From: Opitutaceae bacterium BACL24 MAG-120322-bin51
Lineage (GTDB): Bacteria > Verrucomicrobiota > Verrucomicrobiia > Opitutales > Coraliomargaritaceae
DNA: 64,000 nucleotides
Direction: 5' to 3'
Assembly: GCA_905182465.1 (NCBI GenBank)
Contig: CAJJBI010000001.1
Coordinates: forward strand, 1 to 64,000
Below are positions 26,869 to 36,058 of the stretch, one piece after another (within the stretch, counting starts at the first letter, position 1; each line of letters begins with the position of its first letter). Position numbers and translations under genes: made by a program. The notes below the pieces were generated by a model. That model searched no databases and was not told the origin of the DNA. It saw only the letters and a program-made list of their open reading frames with translations.

Positions 26869-28313
26869 CTGTTGAGTATACCCAGTGGTGAATTTGGGTT
26901 ACTAAAGCTGAAGTTATTTATATTCGGAATGACTGTGCTAATCTCAGACTGTGGAACACCATACCAATTAGCGAGTTCTGCCATGTAGGCATCAACTGAG
27001 GTAGTTGGAAGAATACGTCCACGTCCTAGATCTGTAGAGCTATTATCTAAAGCAAGATCTGGATATTTTCCATATATCTCGCCGCCATTAGCACTACCAC
27101 TTATTATAAAATGGTTACCTCCCCATGCATGATCAGAGCCACTTCCATTAGAAGTTAAAGTGCGGCCAAAATCTGATGCTGTGTAGAGCACCACATTGTT
27201 TTCTAGCCCCATTGATTGAATTGCAGTCCAGAAAATTTCTATAGCTTCATTAAGCTCAATGAAGAGGCCCGACTGGGGATCTAGCAGTTCGTTGTGGTGA
27301 TCCCAACCTCCCCGCTCCACAAAAAAGACTTGCCGGTTCATGCTAAGCGCTGTTCTTGCCTCCATGATTTTTGAGACCATTGAAAGGCGTTTGTAGGTTT
27401 GAGTCTCACTACTGATAGCACTCGGGTCGAAGGGTGTGCTTAAGCTATCTAGTGCAGTTTTAAAAGCGACAGAAGCATCGATCGAATTACGATTAGCTTG
27501 CGCCAGAGTTTTGGAGTAGATGCTTTGATAATGATGGCCCAAAATGTCATCTACCGCTAGGGACAGGATGGGGTCTTGCCCAAGCGAGGTATTTGGTCCG
27601 TATTTATTTAACTCTATTACACCACCAGGATCGGTTATGTAGGGCACAGTAGTCGTCCCAGATTGAAGTACATTCGCCCCTGAGAGTGAAATATTCATTG
27701 ATATGTTACTCTGCTGGTTTGCATGAGACATAACTTCCGCCATCCGACCTCCCCAACCCTTGGGAGCAGTACCGCGCACTTGGGGCACGAGTGTTTGCCA
27801 ATGAATTTGATGATCTGGGTGAGAGAATAGCCCTTCTGGTAGTGGCTTAGATCCGTCGTTGTATTGCACCAGTGAAGTAGGCTCAATGAGCGAACCTACA
27901 TTACTGACAAATGCTAAATCTCCTTGGTCGTAGAGTGTTTTTAAATAGGGTAGGTCAGGGTGAATTCCAAAGTCACTATACCCGGCTCCAGCCGGTGTGT
28001 TTTGAAGTGAGGATGTAATTTGGTGTAAATTAGCTCTAGGAATCGCCAATCCACTGCCGCCAACACCCCCACGCACTTGTTCATATTCATTGTAGGCACT
28101 TTGTTGCCTAGGTATGAGCATATTGAAAGAGTCATTGCCCCCATTTAGGAATAAGCAAACTAGTGCTTTGTAATCAGTAAAGTTAGACGCTGAAGCTGCC
28201 CCAGCAGTCAAGCGCAGTGATAGTAATGAGGACAGAAGCGAGGCCGTGCCTACTGCGGCACAATTGGCCTGCCCTATGAATTGCCGCCTCGAAATTTTCT
28301 GCTTAAGATCCAT
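26865..28313 (-). CDS. DUF1501 family exported protein
   Basis: 482 residues. A twin-arginine signal SRRQFIG at 8-14 is followed by a hydrophobic stretch to about residue 40. The DUF1501 core, related to the sulfatase/alkaline phosphatase fold, is seen in LVCLFLNGGNDSFNML, VFFVERGGWDHHN, VVLYTASDFGRTL and DHAWGGNHFI. Substrate unknown. It follows the DUF1800 gene by one base, the usual pairing in Verrucomicrobia and Planctomycetes. Confidence 0.92.
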   Translation of the reverse strand: MDLKQKISRRQFIGQANCAAVGTASLLSSLLSLRLTAGAASASNFTDYKALVCLFLNGGNDSFNMLIPRQQSAYNEYEQVRGGVGGSGLAIPRANLHQITSSLQNTPAGAGYSDFGIHPDLPYLKTLYDQGDLAFVSNVGSLIEPTSLVQYNDGSKPLPEGLFSHPDHQIHWQTLVPQVRGTAPKGWGGRMAEVMSHANQQSNISMNISLSGANVLQSGTTTVPYITDPGGVIELNKYGPNTSLGQDPILSLAVDDILGHHYQSIYSKTLAQANRNSIDASVAFKTALDSLSTPFDPSAISSETQTYKRLSMVSKIMEARTALSMNRQVFFVERGGWDHHNELLDPQSGLFIELNEAIEIFWTAIQSMGLENNVVLYTASDFGRTLTSNGSGSDHAWGGNHFIISGSANGGEIYGKYPDLALDNSSTDLGRGRILPTTSVDAYMAELANWYGVPQSEISTVIPNINNFSFSNPNSPLGILNS

Positions 28314-28314
28314 T

Positions 28315-30585
28315 TTAGTATAATGTGTTAAATTCGGGTGTAAGTATGATTAATCCGGCTATATATTTTACCTTATTGATGCCTGTTAAGTTTAAACTGG
28401 GAGTATCCGCAGCTGCCTGAATGGTTGCTCGATTTTCAGAGCTCAGTCTCCCTGCGCAGAGTAATAAATCTAGGTGATCAATCAATGCGGAGGTGTTGCC
28501 TGAAATGGAATCCTCGTATGTAAAGTCTAGGACTGAATCGATATTATTACGCTGCCCAATATTTCCGTAATTATTACTACCGGAACCAGCTATGCCGTGA
28601 ACTATCAGTGTGATCAGAGCATTTGATAATTGAAGAGCAGTGACATCATTATGAATTTGAAATTCTGGAGCGTTTAACGCCGCATCTCCAATCACGCCAT
28701 TGGGCGCATAGTCAGGTCGGTAAAAGTTAAACACGGAGGGCGATTCATAAGGCGCTTGTAAAATTATATTGTGTAGATCCTTGAAATAAAACCATCCATA
28801 GGTCCTCAAAGATGTAATTTCAAAGGCACGCGCTACATGTAAGAGCCGAATGAGGGGCTCTCTTAATTTCCCGTGCATGGGATCATAGGCGAGGCTCGAA
28901 GAACGAGCTTCTGGGTGAAGTAAAACCGCTTTGATGGTTGCTTCCATACATCCTCGATCACCCGAGCCCGAACTGTCGTAGAGGCCGGTCTTGAAGGCTT
29001 GAGCGACTGCTTCTATGTATGCAGGTGATGGGTTAGAAACCGTAAATCTCTGAATCATGAATCGCGCAAAAAAGGGCGGCACATTCGAATGATTGAAAAG
29101 ATGATCTAATAAGCCTGCGATATCGTCTCTGACACCGTTTGCTGTTTGGTTGAATGGACCTAGTGTACTACCGTCAAGTAGAGTTTTGGGGTCAAAGTCG
29201 TGCCAGTCAATGCTCACCCTCATCGGGTCGATGTAGTTGTTACTCAGTTCTTCTATGTTAGTATCTGGGCCTCGACTTAGAGGCCTGCGCATACCCGTAA
29301 AAACTTTCGCAAACTCAAAAATATCATCATTGTCGTAGGTGGGTATCGCCTCGCCGTTTGCGTCTAACTTCTCTAGTTCCATTTTCATTTAGCTCCCAAA
29401 GTCCAATAGTGAAAAGCTGCATGACTTCCCTGGCATAGTTTTCGTCCGGGTAAGTCCCTAGGCTGGGATCCGCTTTTTTGTTTTCAATGTGGGATAGGTA
29501 GTAACCCATATGGGGACTCCACGTCACCTCATCGAGTATGTCTCTAAAATTACCAAATGCGTGCCGTGTAAAAATATCATAATAGTTTAGCCAGCGCTCG
29601 ACTGCCTGCGGCTGATTATTTCCTATCCTGGAAACTACAAAATATTGCGAGAGGGCCCATGCGACGCGTTGGCGTAATTGATCAGGAGCATCAATTGCGG
29701 CCTTATACCAGACAAGCTGCCGTGTATCGGACTAACGGAGTATGTGAACGTCGTATTACTAAGACCAGTTCCGGGGTTCTGAGCTAAGTGAGCTTCGCAA
29801 TTATCAATGTGAAAACCAATCATAGGCCTACCTAGATAATCAAAATCGTTAGGATTTGTCGGCCAGTCAGGGTGGTTCGCGTCGATGACATCGCCATTAA
29901 TATCGAACAAGCCTCCGTATCCTGGTAGGGGATTTAACCAGTCGGTCCTGTAAATTGTTTGCCCGCGACTAAATGCGAACTGTTGCCCGTAGGCAGGGTT
30001 GTGGCCCACCTCGTTGACAAGGCGGTCCGGTAATGCAGATTCATCAATGTAATCTGGATCGCTACGCTCTCGCCAATGGGCACGATGGTAAAAGGGGCTG
30101 ATTGCAATTTGCGCGTCTATCCAGTTTAGAAAGCTGTCATCTCCTGGAGACCCAAAAGTATTAGAGGTTACATTAGGGAAGCTATTGATTTCGGAGCGTG
30201 ATGGGCCGAAGGTTGCCTGCATTAAGAAGCGAGATGCTAATTCTTCATTGGAACTTGCATTTATTGTGCTGGTTGAGCGCTTTCGGTAGAAACCTTTTTC
30301 ACCGGTTGGCAAAACCATGGCTTGATCGGTGCTCCCTGCCACCGCGCTTAGGTCATATGCATGAGGAAAAATGGTTTCCCACTGATTTTCGTAGTTCCTC
30401 GCTACCGGGATCCAATTTTCAAGATCACTCGAAAACTCGATAATTTCAATCGGATCAATTTTATCCTTTAGCAGCAGTTCGGTTTCGGCCACGTCGGGCG
30501 TAATAGAAAAAGAGTCTACTGTGGCAAAAGTCCACGAGGTAGTTAAAAGAGATACTCCGAGTAGGGTGGAAAGAAAAAAGCGCAT
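28315..30585 (-). pseudogene. DUF1800 family exported protein, two frameshifts
   Basis: Would encode about 755 residues. 30585 to about 29728 gives a signal peptide (MRFFLSTLLGVSLLTTSWTFA) and the DUF1800 start ASRFLMQATFGPS. One missing base near 29728 shifts the frame; DTRQLVWYKAAIDAPDQLRQ then RVAWALSQYFVV follows in the second frame, through ENYAREVMQLFTIGLWELNENGT. One extra base near 29377-29383 gives EKLDANGEAIPTYDN and the rest to the TAA at 28315. All conserved blocks are present, so recent decay or sequencing errors are equally possible. Followed immediately by DUF1501. Lower GC than its neighbours. Confidence 0.82.
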
Positions 30586-30731
30586 TATTGGGTATATGGG
30601 GTTTTAAATACTGTAAGTATTTTCATCGGCTATTGCAAATCTCTATCTGAGGCGAAGCTACTTTTACTTAAATTTAACTTTTCTCGGGTTTTAGCGACCG
30701 AAAAAGAGGCGCAAATCTCTATGATCGTGCC

Positions 30732-30760
30732 TTGACAGTGGTTAGGGCAGGGGTTTTCCT
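30732..30760 (+). promoter_or_regulatory. possible rpmH promoter
   Basis: TTGACA at 30732-30737, 56 bases before the rpmH ATG; the -10 region (TTTCCT near 30755) is weak. The same TTGACAG start occurs before rplM and rpmJ. Confidence 0.35.
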
Positions 30761-30793
30761 CTCCCGCTTTCCCTATTAGAGGACACTTTTCTT

Positions 30794-30928
30794 ATGAAAC
30801 CAACCTATCGCCCTTCCAAACTTCGTCGCGCTCGCAAATTCGGCTTTCGCGCACGCAATTCAACACACTCTGGCCGCAAGGTTCTAGCTGCGCGTCGCGC
30901 AAAGGGCCGTCATCGTCTAGCCGCCTAG
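30794..30928 (+). CDS. rpmH: 50S ribosomal protein L34
   Basis: 44 residues: [18 protein letters not shown], then [25 protein letters not shown] full L34, basic throughout. First gene of the conserved rpmH-rnpA-yidD-yidC cluster that usually lies near the replication origin; no dnaA or DnaA-box cluster is visible upstream. Confidence 0.97.
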   Translation: MKPTYRPSKLRRARKFGFRARNSTHSGRKVLAARRAKGRHRLAA

Positions 30929-30958
30929 GCGTTGTTTTCGGGGCGTATTATCGAGGCC

Positions 30959-31327
30959 ATGGGTATCCCGGCTTCCAATCGCTTACGCAAGCCACGCGAA
31001 TTTCAAGGAGTCCGCAATTCGGGTCATCGTATCCACTGCGGACCTTTTATTTTTCAATGCCACGTGTCTGAGTCTCTCACGGCTCCGCGTCTAGGTATTG
31101 TCGCAAGTCGCCGCGTAGGTAACGCCGTCAAGCGCAACTACGGCAAGCGAATGTTCCGCGAGCTATTTAGAAAGCATGCTGCGGAATTACCTCGGGGGAG
31201 TGAACTAGTGATTGTGCTGCGCAGCAATTTTAACCGTCACAGTTTCGACGATCTGGAAGCGCGTTTGCTCCGTGCCTGTCATACGATCCAAAAAAACCAA
31301 GTGACTGATATCGCCACTGACTCATGA
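30959..31327 (+). CDS. rnpA: ribonuclease P protein component
   Basis: 122 residues from the ATG at 30959. The basic RNA-binding motif is [21 protein letters not shown] (about 61-81); [12 protein letters not shown] opens the fold. An in-frame TTG at 30932 directly after rpmH would add nine residues. The stop overlaps the yidD start (ATGA). Confidence 0.95.
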   Translation: MGIPASNRLRKPREFQGVRNSGHRIHCGPFIFQCHVSESLTAPRLGIVASRRVGNAVKRNYGKRMFRELFRKHAAELPRGSELVIVLRSNFNRHSFDDLEARLLRACHTIQKNQVTDIATDS

Positions 31328-31662
31328 ACTTTTACCAAAAGATCCAGCGTATTTTGACCGCGCGTCCATCAATGCTTTCACGCTTTGCGGCCTTGCTGGT
31401 GCGGATTTACCAGTGGGTGCTTTCACCGCTCAAACAGATTTTATTTGGTACTTCCTGTGGTTGCCGTTTTCAACCCACTTGCTCCTGTTACACGCGTGAC
31501 GCGCTCTTGCGCCACGGCTTTTTTTATGGCACTTGGTTAGGCTTGCGGCGAATTTTACGCTGCCATCCTTGGCATCCGGGCGGATATGACCCCGTTCCAG
31601 GCTTGAAAAGCGAGTCAAGACACGACATCTCACCACCTTTCAACACTCATTTAGATGGATAA
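31324..31662 (+). CDS. yidD: membrane protein insertion efficiency factor
   Basis: 112 residues. YidD signature [20 protein letters not shown] and [18 protein letters not shown] with the conserved Cys. An amphipathic N-terminal helix ([10 protein letters not shown]) attaches it to the inner membrane, where it aids YidC-dependent insertion. Overlaps rnpA by four bases and yidC by eight. Confidence 0.96.
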   Translation: MNFYQKIQRILTARPSMLSRFAALLVRIYQWVLSPLKQILFGTSCGCRFQPTCSCYTRDALLRHGFFYGTWLGLRRILRCHPWHPGGYDPVPGLKSESRHDISPPFNTHLDG

Positions 31663-33483
31663 AAAGAACACACTCTTAGGCCTAGTTTTCATTGGAGCTG
31701 GTATCGGCTTCATGTTTTGGCAGAGCCAACAAATCGAAGAGCAGCGCATCGAGCAGCTCAAACAGGCGGAAACGCTACAAGCGCCTGCGGGTCAATCGAC
31801 CACTCCAGCTGATGCGATGCTCGTGGCAGCCGACTCCAAGTCTTCGGTTTCGGTATCTGATCTTTTTCAGCAGGTCGATGCGGTGGAGATCGAGGCCAAG
31901 GTCGCCACCAAGCCACTCTCTCCGGAGAGCACTGTTGCGCTTTACAATGATTACATCGAGGCGGTCTTCACCACTCGCGGCGGCGCAATTCAGACGGTCT
32001 CTTTTCTCCAGACTAAAAGCGGCGAGCGTGATGACTACGTATTTAACAAAGGCGGTCTCCTACCAGCGCTTAGCCTGAGCCTAAACTCGGGTGACGGTGA
32101 GATTCGAGAGTTCGATCTCGATTACCGTATTGAGCAACAGTCCTCTGATTCTGTCACTTTCGTGCTAGAAAGCAGCGAGGGGCTTAGCATCCGTCGTGAG
32201 TATCGCATCGCATCGACTGGCTCCGAGGATGAGCCTTACACGATCGAGCACAGCACCGTCTTCAAGAACAAATCGACCTCCGCGAAGGCCCTCTCGAGCA
32301 TTTATTTCAATCTTGGCACGGCGCGTCCTATTACCGAGGAAATGATCGGCGTTAACTTTCTTAATGTCGGCTACTTCGACGGCGAAGATGCTGAGTTCAT
32401 CCCAATCAAAAAGTTAACAGGGGGCAAAGGCTTCCTCGGAATCGGCGCGAGCGATCCCAAGGACGTGATTGCAGAAACGGCTCGTATAGAGTGGTCGTCG
32501 GTTAAAAATCAGTTTTTTGCGAGTGTGCTTTCCTCGGGTACGATCGCCAGCGATGTCTTTGTCTACCCAGTCGAAGCCCCATCCGATGTCGATAATCAGC
32601 CTGGCCGTCTCGGTATCTCAGGTAGCGTGGGCTACGAAATTGGCACTCTCGCTGCGGGCGAGTCGAAGTCCTTAGATTTCCAATATTTTGTAGGCCCCAA
32701 GGAGTTTAAGCGCCTCCAAGCTATGGGGAACGAACAAGACCTCGTCATGCAGTTCGGTTTCCTCGGCTTTTTCAGTAAATTACTACTCGCATTCATGTAT
32801 TTGATCCACTCCGTCGTCCCGAGTTGGGGCTGGTCCATCGTGATCATGACGATCTGCATCAAACTCCTCTTCTGGCCACTCACGGCGAAGGCTAGCCGCT
32901 CGCAAAAGCGCATGGCCTCCATCCAGGGCCCTATGGCGGAGCTCAAGGAAAAGCACAAAGACAACCCGCAGAAGATGCAGCAGGAGACACTCAAGCTCTT
33001 TAAAGAGCATCAGGTCAATCCTGTGGCTGGGTGCCTACCCATGCTAATCCAGATGCCAATTTTCCTTGGCCTCTTTTACATGCTGCGCACCGCATCCGAG
33101 CTTCGCTTCGAGTCATTTCTTTGGGTTTCTGACTTATCGCTACCCGATACTCAGTTTGAGCTCTCGGGTTTCCCGATCAACATTCTCCCATGATCATGGG
33201 TGTGACTATGTTTTTGCAGATGAGTATGATGCCCGTTTCGCCCACGGCAGACCCCATGCAGCAGAAGATCTTCAAGTTCCTGCCCTTCATCTTCTTGATT
33301 TTCCTCTACAATTTTGCTTCTGGCCTCGTGCTCTACTGGACGGTGCAAAACATCCTCACCATTATTCAGCAGAAGATCATTAACAGTCGTCCCGATGAGC
33401 CACTGAAGCCAGTCGCAGCGGCTGTTGAGACAAAGTCAAAAGGCAAGGGCGGTGCACCTCGCACTAAGCCGAAGCGCAAGTAA
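31655..33483 (+). CDS. yidC: membrane protein insertase YidC, split by a frameshift
   Basis: Inserts proteins into the inner membrane. Frame 1 runs from the ATG at 31655 to a TGA at 33191-33193; a second frame from 33190 to 33483 supplies the C-terminus. Adding one base at 33191-33193 gives FPINILP[11 protein letters not shown], the normal YidC sequence, and a protein of about 609 residues. Layout: N-terminal anchor, large periplasmic domain (about 60-350), then the 60KD_IMP domain with five membrane segments, the Lys-rich loop [19 protein letters not shown], and a basic tail. yidC is normally essential, so a missing base in the assembly is the likely cause. Confidence 0.93.
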
Positions 33484-33554
33484 TTTTATCCAGGCAGTCA
33501 ATCTATTTGAATTTTCAGCTTTTCAGCATCTAGAATTTCCAGCATTTCACACTT

Positions 33555-34307
33555 ATGTCAGGACACAGTAAATGGGCCACAATCAAACGCGCTAAGGGCG
33601 CGGCCGATGCTAAGCGCGGTAAAATCTTCAGTGTGATCAGTAAGGATATCACCCTTGCGGCGCGCGATGGAGGCGGTGATCCCGCGATGAACCCGCGCTT
33701 GCGAACAGTCATCGCTAAGGCCAAAGCGGCCAACATGCCCTCTGACAACGTCGACCGTGCGATCAAAAAGGGCACGGGTGAGTTGCCTGGCGTGGTCTAC
33801 GAAGAACTCGTCTACGAAGGCTACGGTGCAGGGGGTGTCGGTATAATTGTGGAGATCACAACCGATAATAAAAACCGCTCTGCATCAGAAGTTCGCAGCA
33901 CCATGACTAAAAACGGGGGCAACCTCGCAGGTGTCGGATCTGTCGCCTTCCAGTTTGATCGCAAGGGTCAAGTGATCATCGATTCTGAAAAAATTGGCGA
34001 AGAAGCCCTCATGGATCTCGCCCTCGAAGCGGGCGCTGAAGATATCAAGAACGAGGGTGATCACTTTGAGGTCATCTGTCCGATGACTGAGTATGATACG
34101 CTATCTCAGGCGCTCGAAGAAAAAGAGATCGAGACTGAGTCTTCTGAACTTGCCTACCTCCCCAATATCATGGTGCCCGTTGAGGATATTGAGACCGCCC
34201 GCAAAGTGCTTCACCTGATCGAGAAACTCGACGATCTGGAAGATGTGAAGGCGGTTCATTCGAATATGGACATTGCTGAAGATCTCCTTGGCGACTCGGA
34301 TGAGTAA
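33555..34307 (+). CDS. yebC: YebC/TACO1 family protein
   Basis: 250 residues, MSGHSKWATIKRAKGAADAKRGK at the start and RSTMTKNGGNLAGVGSVAFQF in the middle. The family acts on transcription or on ribosomes stalled at proline stretches. Full length, ending in an acidic tail. Confidence 0.96.
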   Translation: MSGHSKWATIKRAKGAADAKRGKIFSVISKDITLAARDGGGDPAMNPRLRTVIAKAKAANMPSDNVDRAIKKGTGELPGVVYEELVYEGYGAGGVGIIVEITTDNKNRSASEVRSTMTKNGGNLAGVGSVAFQFDRKGQVIIDSEKIGEEALMDLALEAGAEDIKNEGDHFEVICPMTEYDTLSQALEEKEIETESSELAYLPNIMVPVEDIETARKVLHLIEKLDDLEDVKAVHSNMDIAEDLLGDSDE

Positions 34308-34396
34308 ATAAGACGTCCTATGAGTCCTAAAAACCACTTGCCAAGTGAATCAATTACATCCATTGTGAGTAGTTTAATTTAACCCTACGAATAAAA

Positions 34397-34933
34397 ATGC
34401 TCACCAAGATCATCGCTCTTCTTTCTATTTCAATTTCCTCACTGGTTTTCACTGGCTGCGACGGTCGCACTAGCCAAATGGGACCCAAAGAAGCGAACCT
34501 GCTTGGTGTGGCTAAGATCCAAAAAGCGCATTACCAGCCATCAGGCCCTGCGACTTTTTCACTTAGCACGGATGAACTCTACACCCGCAAGAACTTCGGT
34601 GGTGACCAAGTTTCTCTGCTTTGGGGTTTGATCACTCTTAAAGATCTAGATAGGGCGATAGGCCATTGGGTAAACGCCTCAATTTTATATTTTTTAAAAC
34701 CGCCTCAGCAATTTGGCGGTTTTTTTAATGCCTGCTCATCATCTTCGAATTTTAGAGTGGTCGATACCAGTATTAGAGGCTTAGATGTGAATAATGCCCG
34801 AATCGAATCAGGAAGTTTTACAAACCGGACGCGAAGCCATGCGTGCGGAAGCCGCGGCCATCGAAATGGCTGCCGCTCGGCTAGACAGTGCATTCACTGC
34901 TGCCGTCGATATTATTTTAGCTGCCCCGAGTAA
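34397..34933 (+). CDS. small lipoprotein; true end uncertain
   Basis: The frame opens with a lipoprotein signal (SSLVFTGCDG, Cys23 as the lipid site). Residues 24-85 end in FGGDQVSLLWGLITLKD and look real. After that the frame runs through a terminator-like hairpin (34696-34726) and 140 bases into kdsD, with low-quality composition. The natural end is probably near 34650: losing the C in GATCTAG would give a stop right after LKD. I therefore trust only about 34397-34655. Function unknown. Confidence 0.5.
   Translation: MLTKIIALLSISISSLVFTGCDGRTSQMGPKEANLLGVAKIQKAHYQPSGPATFSLSTDELYTRKNFGGDQVSLLWGLITLKDLDRAIGHWVNASILYFLKPPQQFGGFFNACSSSSNFRVVDTSIRGLDVNNARIESGSFTNRTRSHACGSRGHRNGCRSARQCIHCCRRYYFSCPE
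34696..34726 (+). terminator. rho-independent terminator before kdsD
   Basis: AAAACCGCC / GGCGGTTTT stem, loop TCAGCAATTT, then a T run. It separates the lipoprotein gene from kdsD. Confidence 0.85.
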
Positions 34934-35780
34934 GCTTGTTGTTTGCGGTATTGGAAAGTCTGGTCGCATCGGCGCAAAGCTCGCAGCTACCTTTTCCAGT
35001 AGTGGCACACCCTCTGTCTTCCTCCATGCGGCAGAGGCCATTCATGGCGATCTTGGCGTTTACCAGCCCGGAGATCCCACCATCGTTCTCTCCAAAAGCG
35101 GTAGCACTACCGAAGTAATCCGCCTGATGCCGCTCTTTCGTAAATTTAAATCACCGATCATCGCTATCGTCGGTAACCTAGATTCCCCCATTGCCGAAGC
35201 GGCTGATGTGGTGATCGACGCTAGCGTCGAAAACGAGGCCGACCCGCTCAACCTTATGCCGACTTCTAGCTCCACAGTGAGCCTTGCAATCGGCGACGCC
35301 CTCGCGGCAGCACTGGCCAAGGCACGCGACTTTACGGCCGAGGAATTTGCTACTTATCACCCTGGTGGGCAGTTAGGGCGTAATTTGCTCATGACAGTGG
35401 GGGAGGTCATGCACCCAGTCGAGGGGATTGCCTGCGCTCAGGTCAGCGAGACTGTGCGCGAGATTGTTATTCGCATGACAGAGGCTCCCTTAGGGGCAGC
35501 CTGTATCGTCTCGAAAGACGGCGTGCTTGAGGGTATCCTCACAGATGGTGACATCCGTCGGATTCTCTCAGAGGAAGGTGACATTTTAGCCAAAAAAGTC
35601 GGTGCTTGTATGACCGCCGCGCCTATTTCAACCCAGCTGAACATGAGTCTCGGTGAGGCCGTTCGCATCATGGAAGAGCGTCCGTCGCAGATTTCGGTGC
35701 TTCCTGTGGTCGACGAGCAAGATGGTAAATGCCTTGGTTTGCTCCGCCTGCACGACATTTATCAGCCTAGTTTTTCCTAG
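34794..35780 (+). CDS. kdsD: arabinose-5-phosphate isomerase
   Basis: 328 residues. Converts ribulose 5-phosphate to arabinose 5-phosphate, the first step to Kdo of lipopolysaccharide. SIS domain (about 30-170) with GIGKSGRIGAKLAATFSSSGTP and SKSGSTTEV; then YHPGGQLGRNLL and two CBS domains (about 205-325). Length and layout match KdsD. It indicates an LPS-bearing outer membrane. Confidence 0.93.
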   Translation: MPESNQEVLQTGREAMRAEAAAIEMAAARLDSAFTAAVDIILAAPSKLVVCGIGKSGRIGAKLAATFSSSGTPSVFLHAAEAIHGDLGVYQPGDPTIVLSKSGSTTEVIRLMPLFRKFKSPIIAIVGNLDSPIAEAADVVIDASVENEADPLNLMPTSSSTVSLAIGDALAAALAKARDFTAEEFATYHPGGQLGRNLLMTVGEVMHPVEGIACAQVSETVREIVIRMTEAPLGAACIVSKDGVLEGILTDGDIRRILSEEGDILAKKVGACMTAAPISTQLNMSLGEAVRIMEERPSQISVLPVVDEQDGKCLGLLRLHDIYQPSFS

Positions 35781-36058
35781 AAAGAGTAGTCAGTTGCTAC
35801 ACTTCAGCTGGCAGCGTGAGGGTATGATCTACGACTTCCTACCTTCGTCGTATTCGAAGTTTTCTAAGATGGTCACGATCTCGTCGCCCTTGTTGAAATG
35901 ACGCACAGTATTCCGTCGTTCTAGTAGCTTACTGCTCTCTAAGCTATGCTGCAGCGATCAAGAATGAATAGCTCTGGCTAGCGGACATTTTTCAGCCGCA
36001 TGATACGATTACACAGGGCACGCATAGGCATGGGCTTCCCGCAGTTGGCACCAGGCTA
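35781..36058. other. intergenic region with a coding-like remnant on the minus strand
   Basis: Between convergent kdsD and htpG. On the minus strand about 35840-35960 has an open run with sensible composition (RHFNKGDEIVTILENFEYDE, then GRKS and a stop), but no good ATG and an upstream in-frame stop. It may be the tail of a decayed gene. No terminator was recognised. Confidence 0.3.

Noticed and set aside
30586-30793. Replication origin near rpmH
   Set aside because: rpmH often lies near oriC, but no dnaA gene and no cluster of TTATCCACA-like boxes is visible here.
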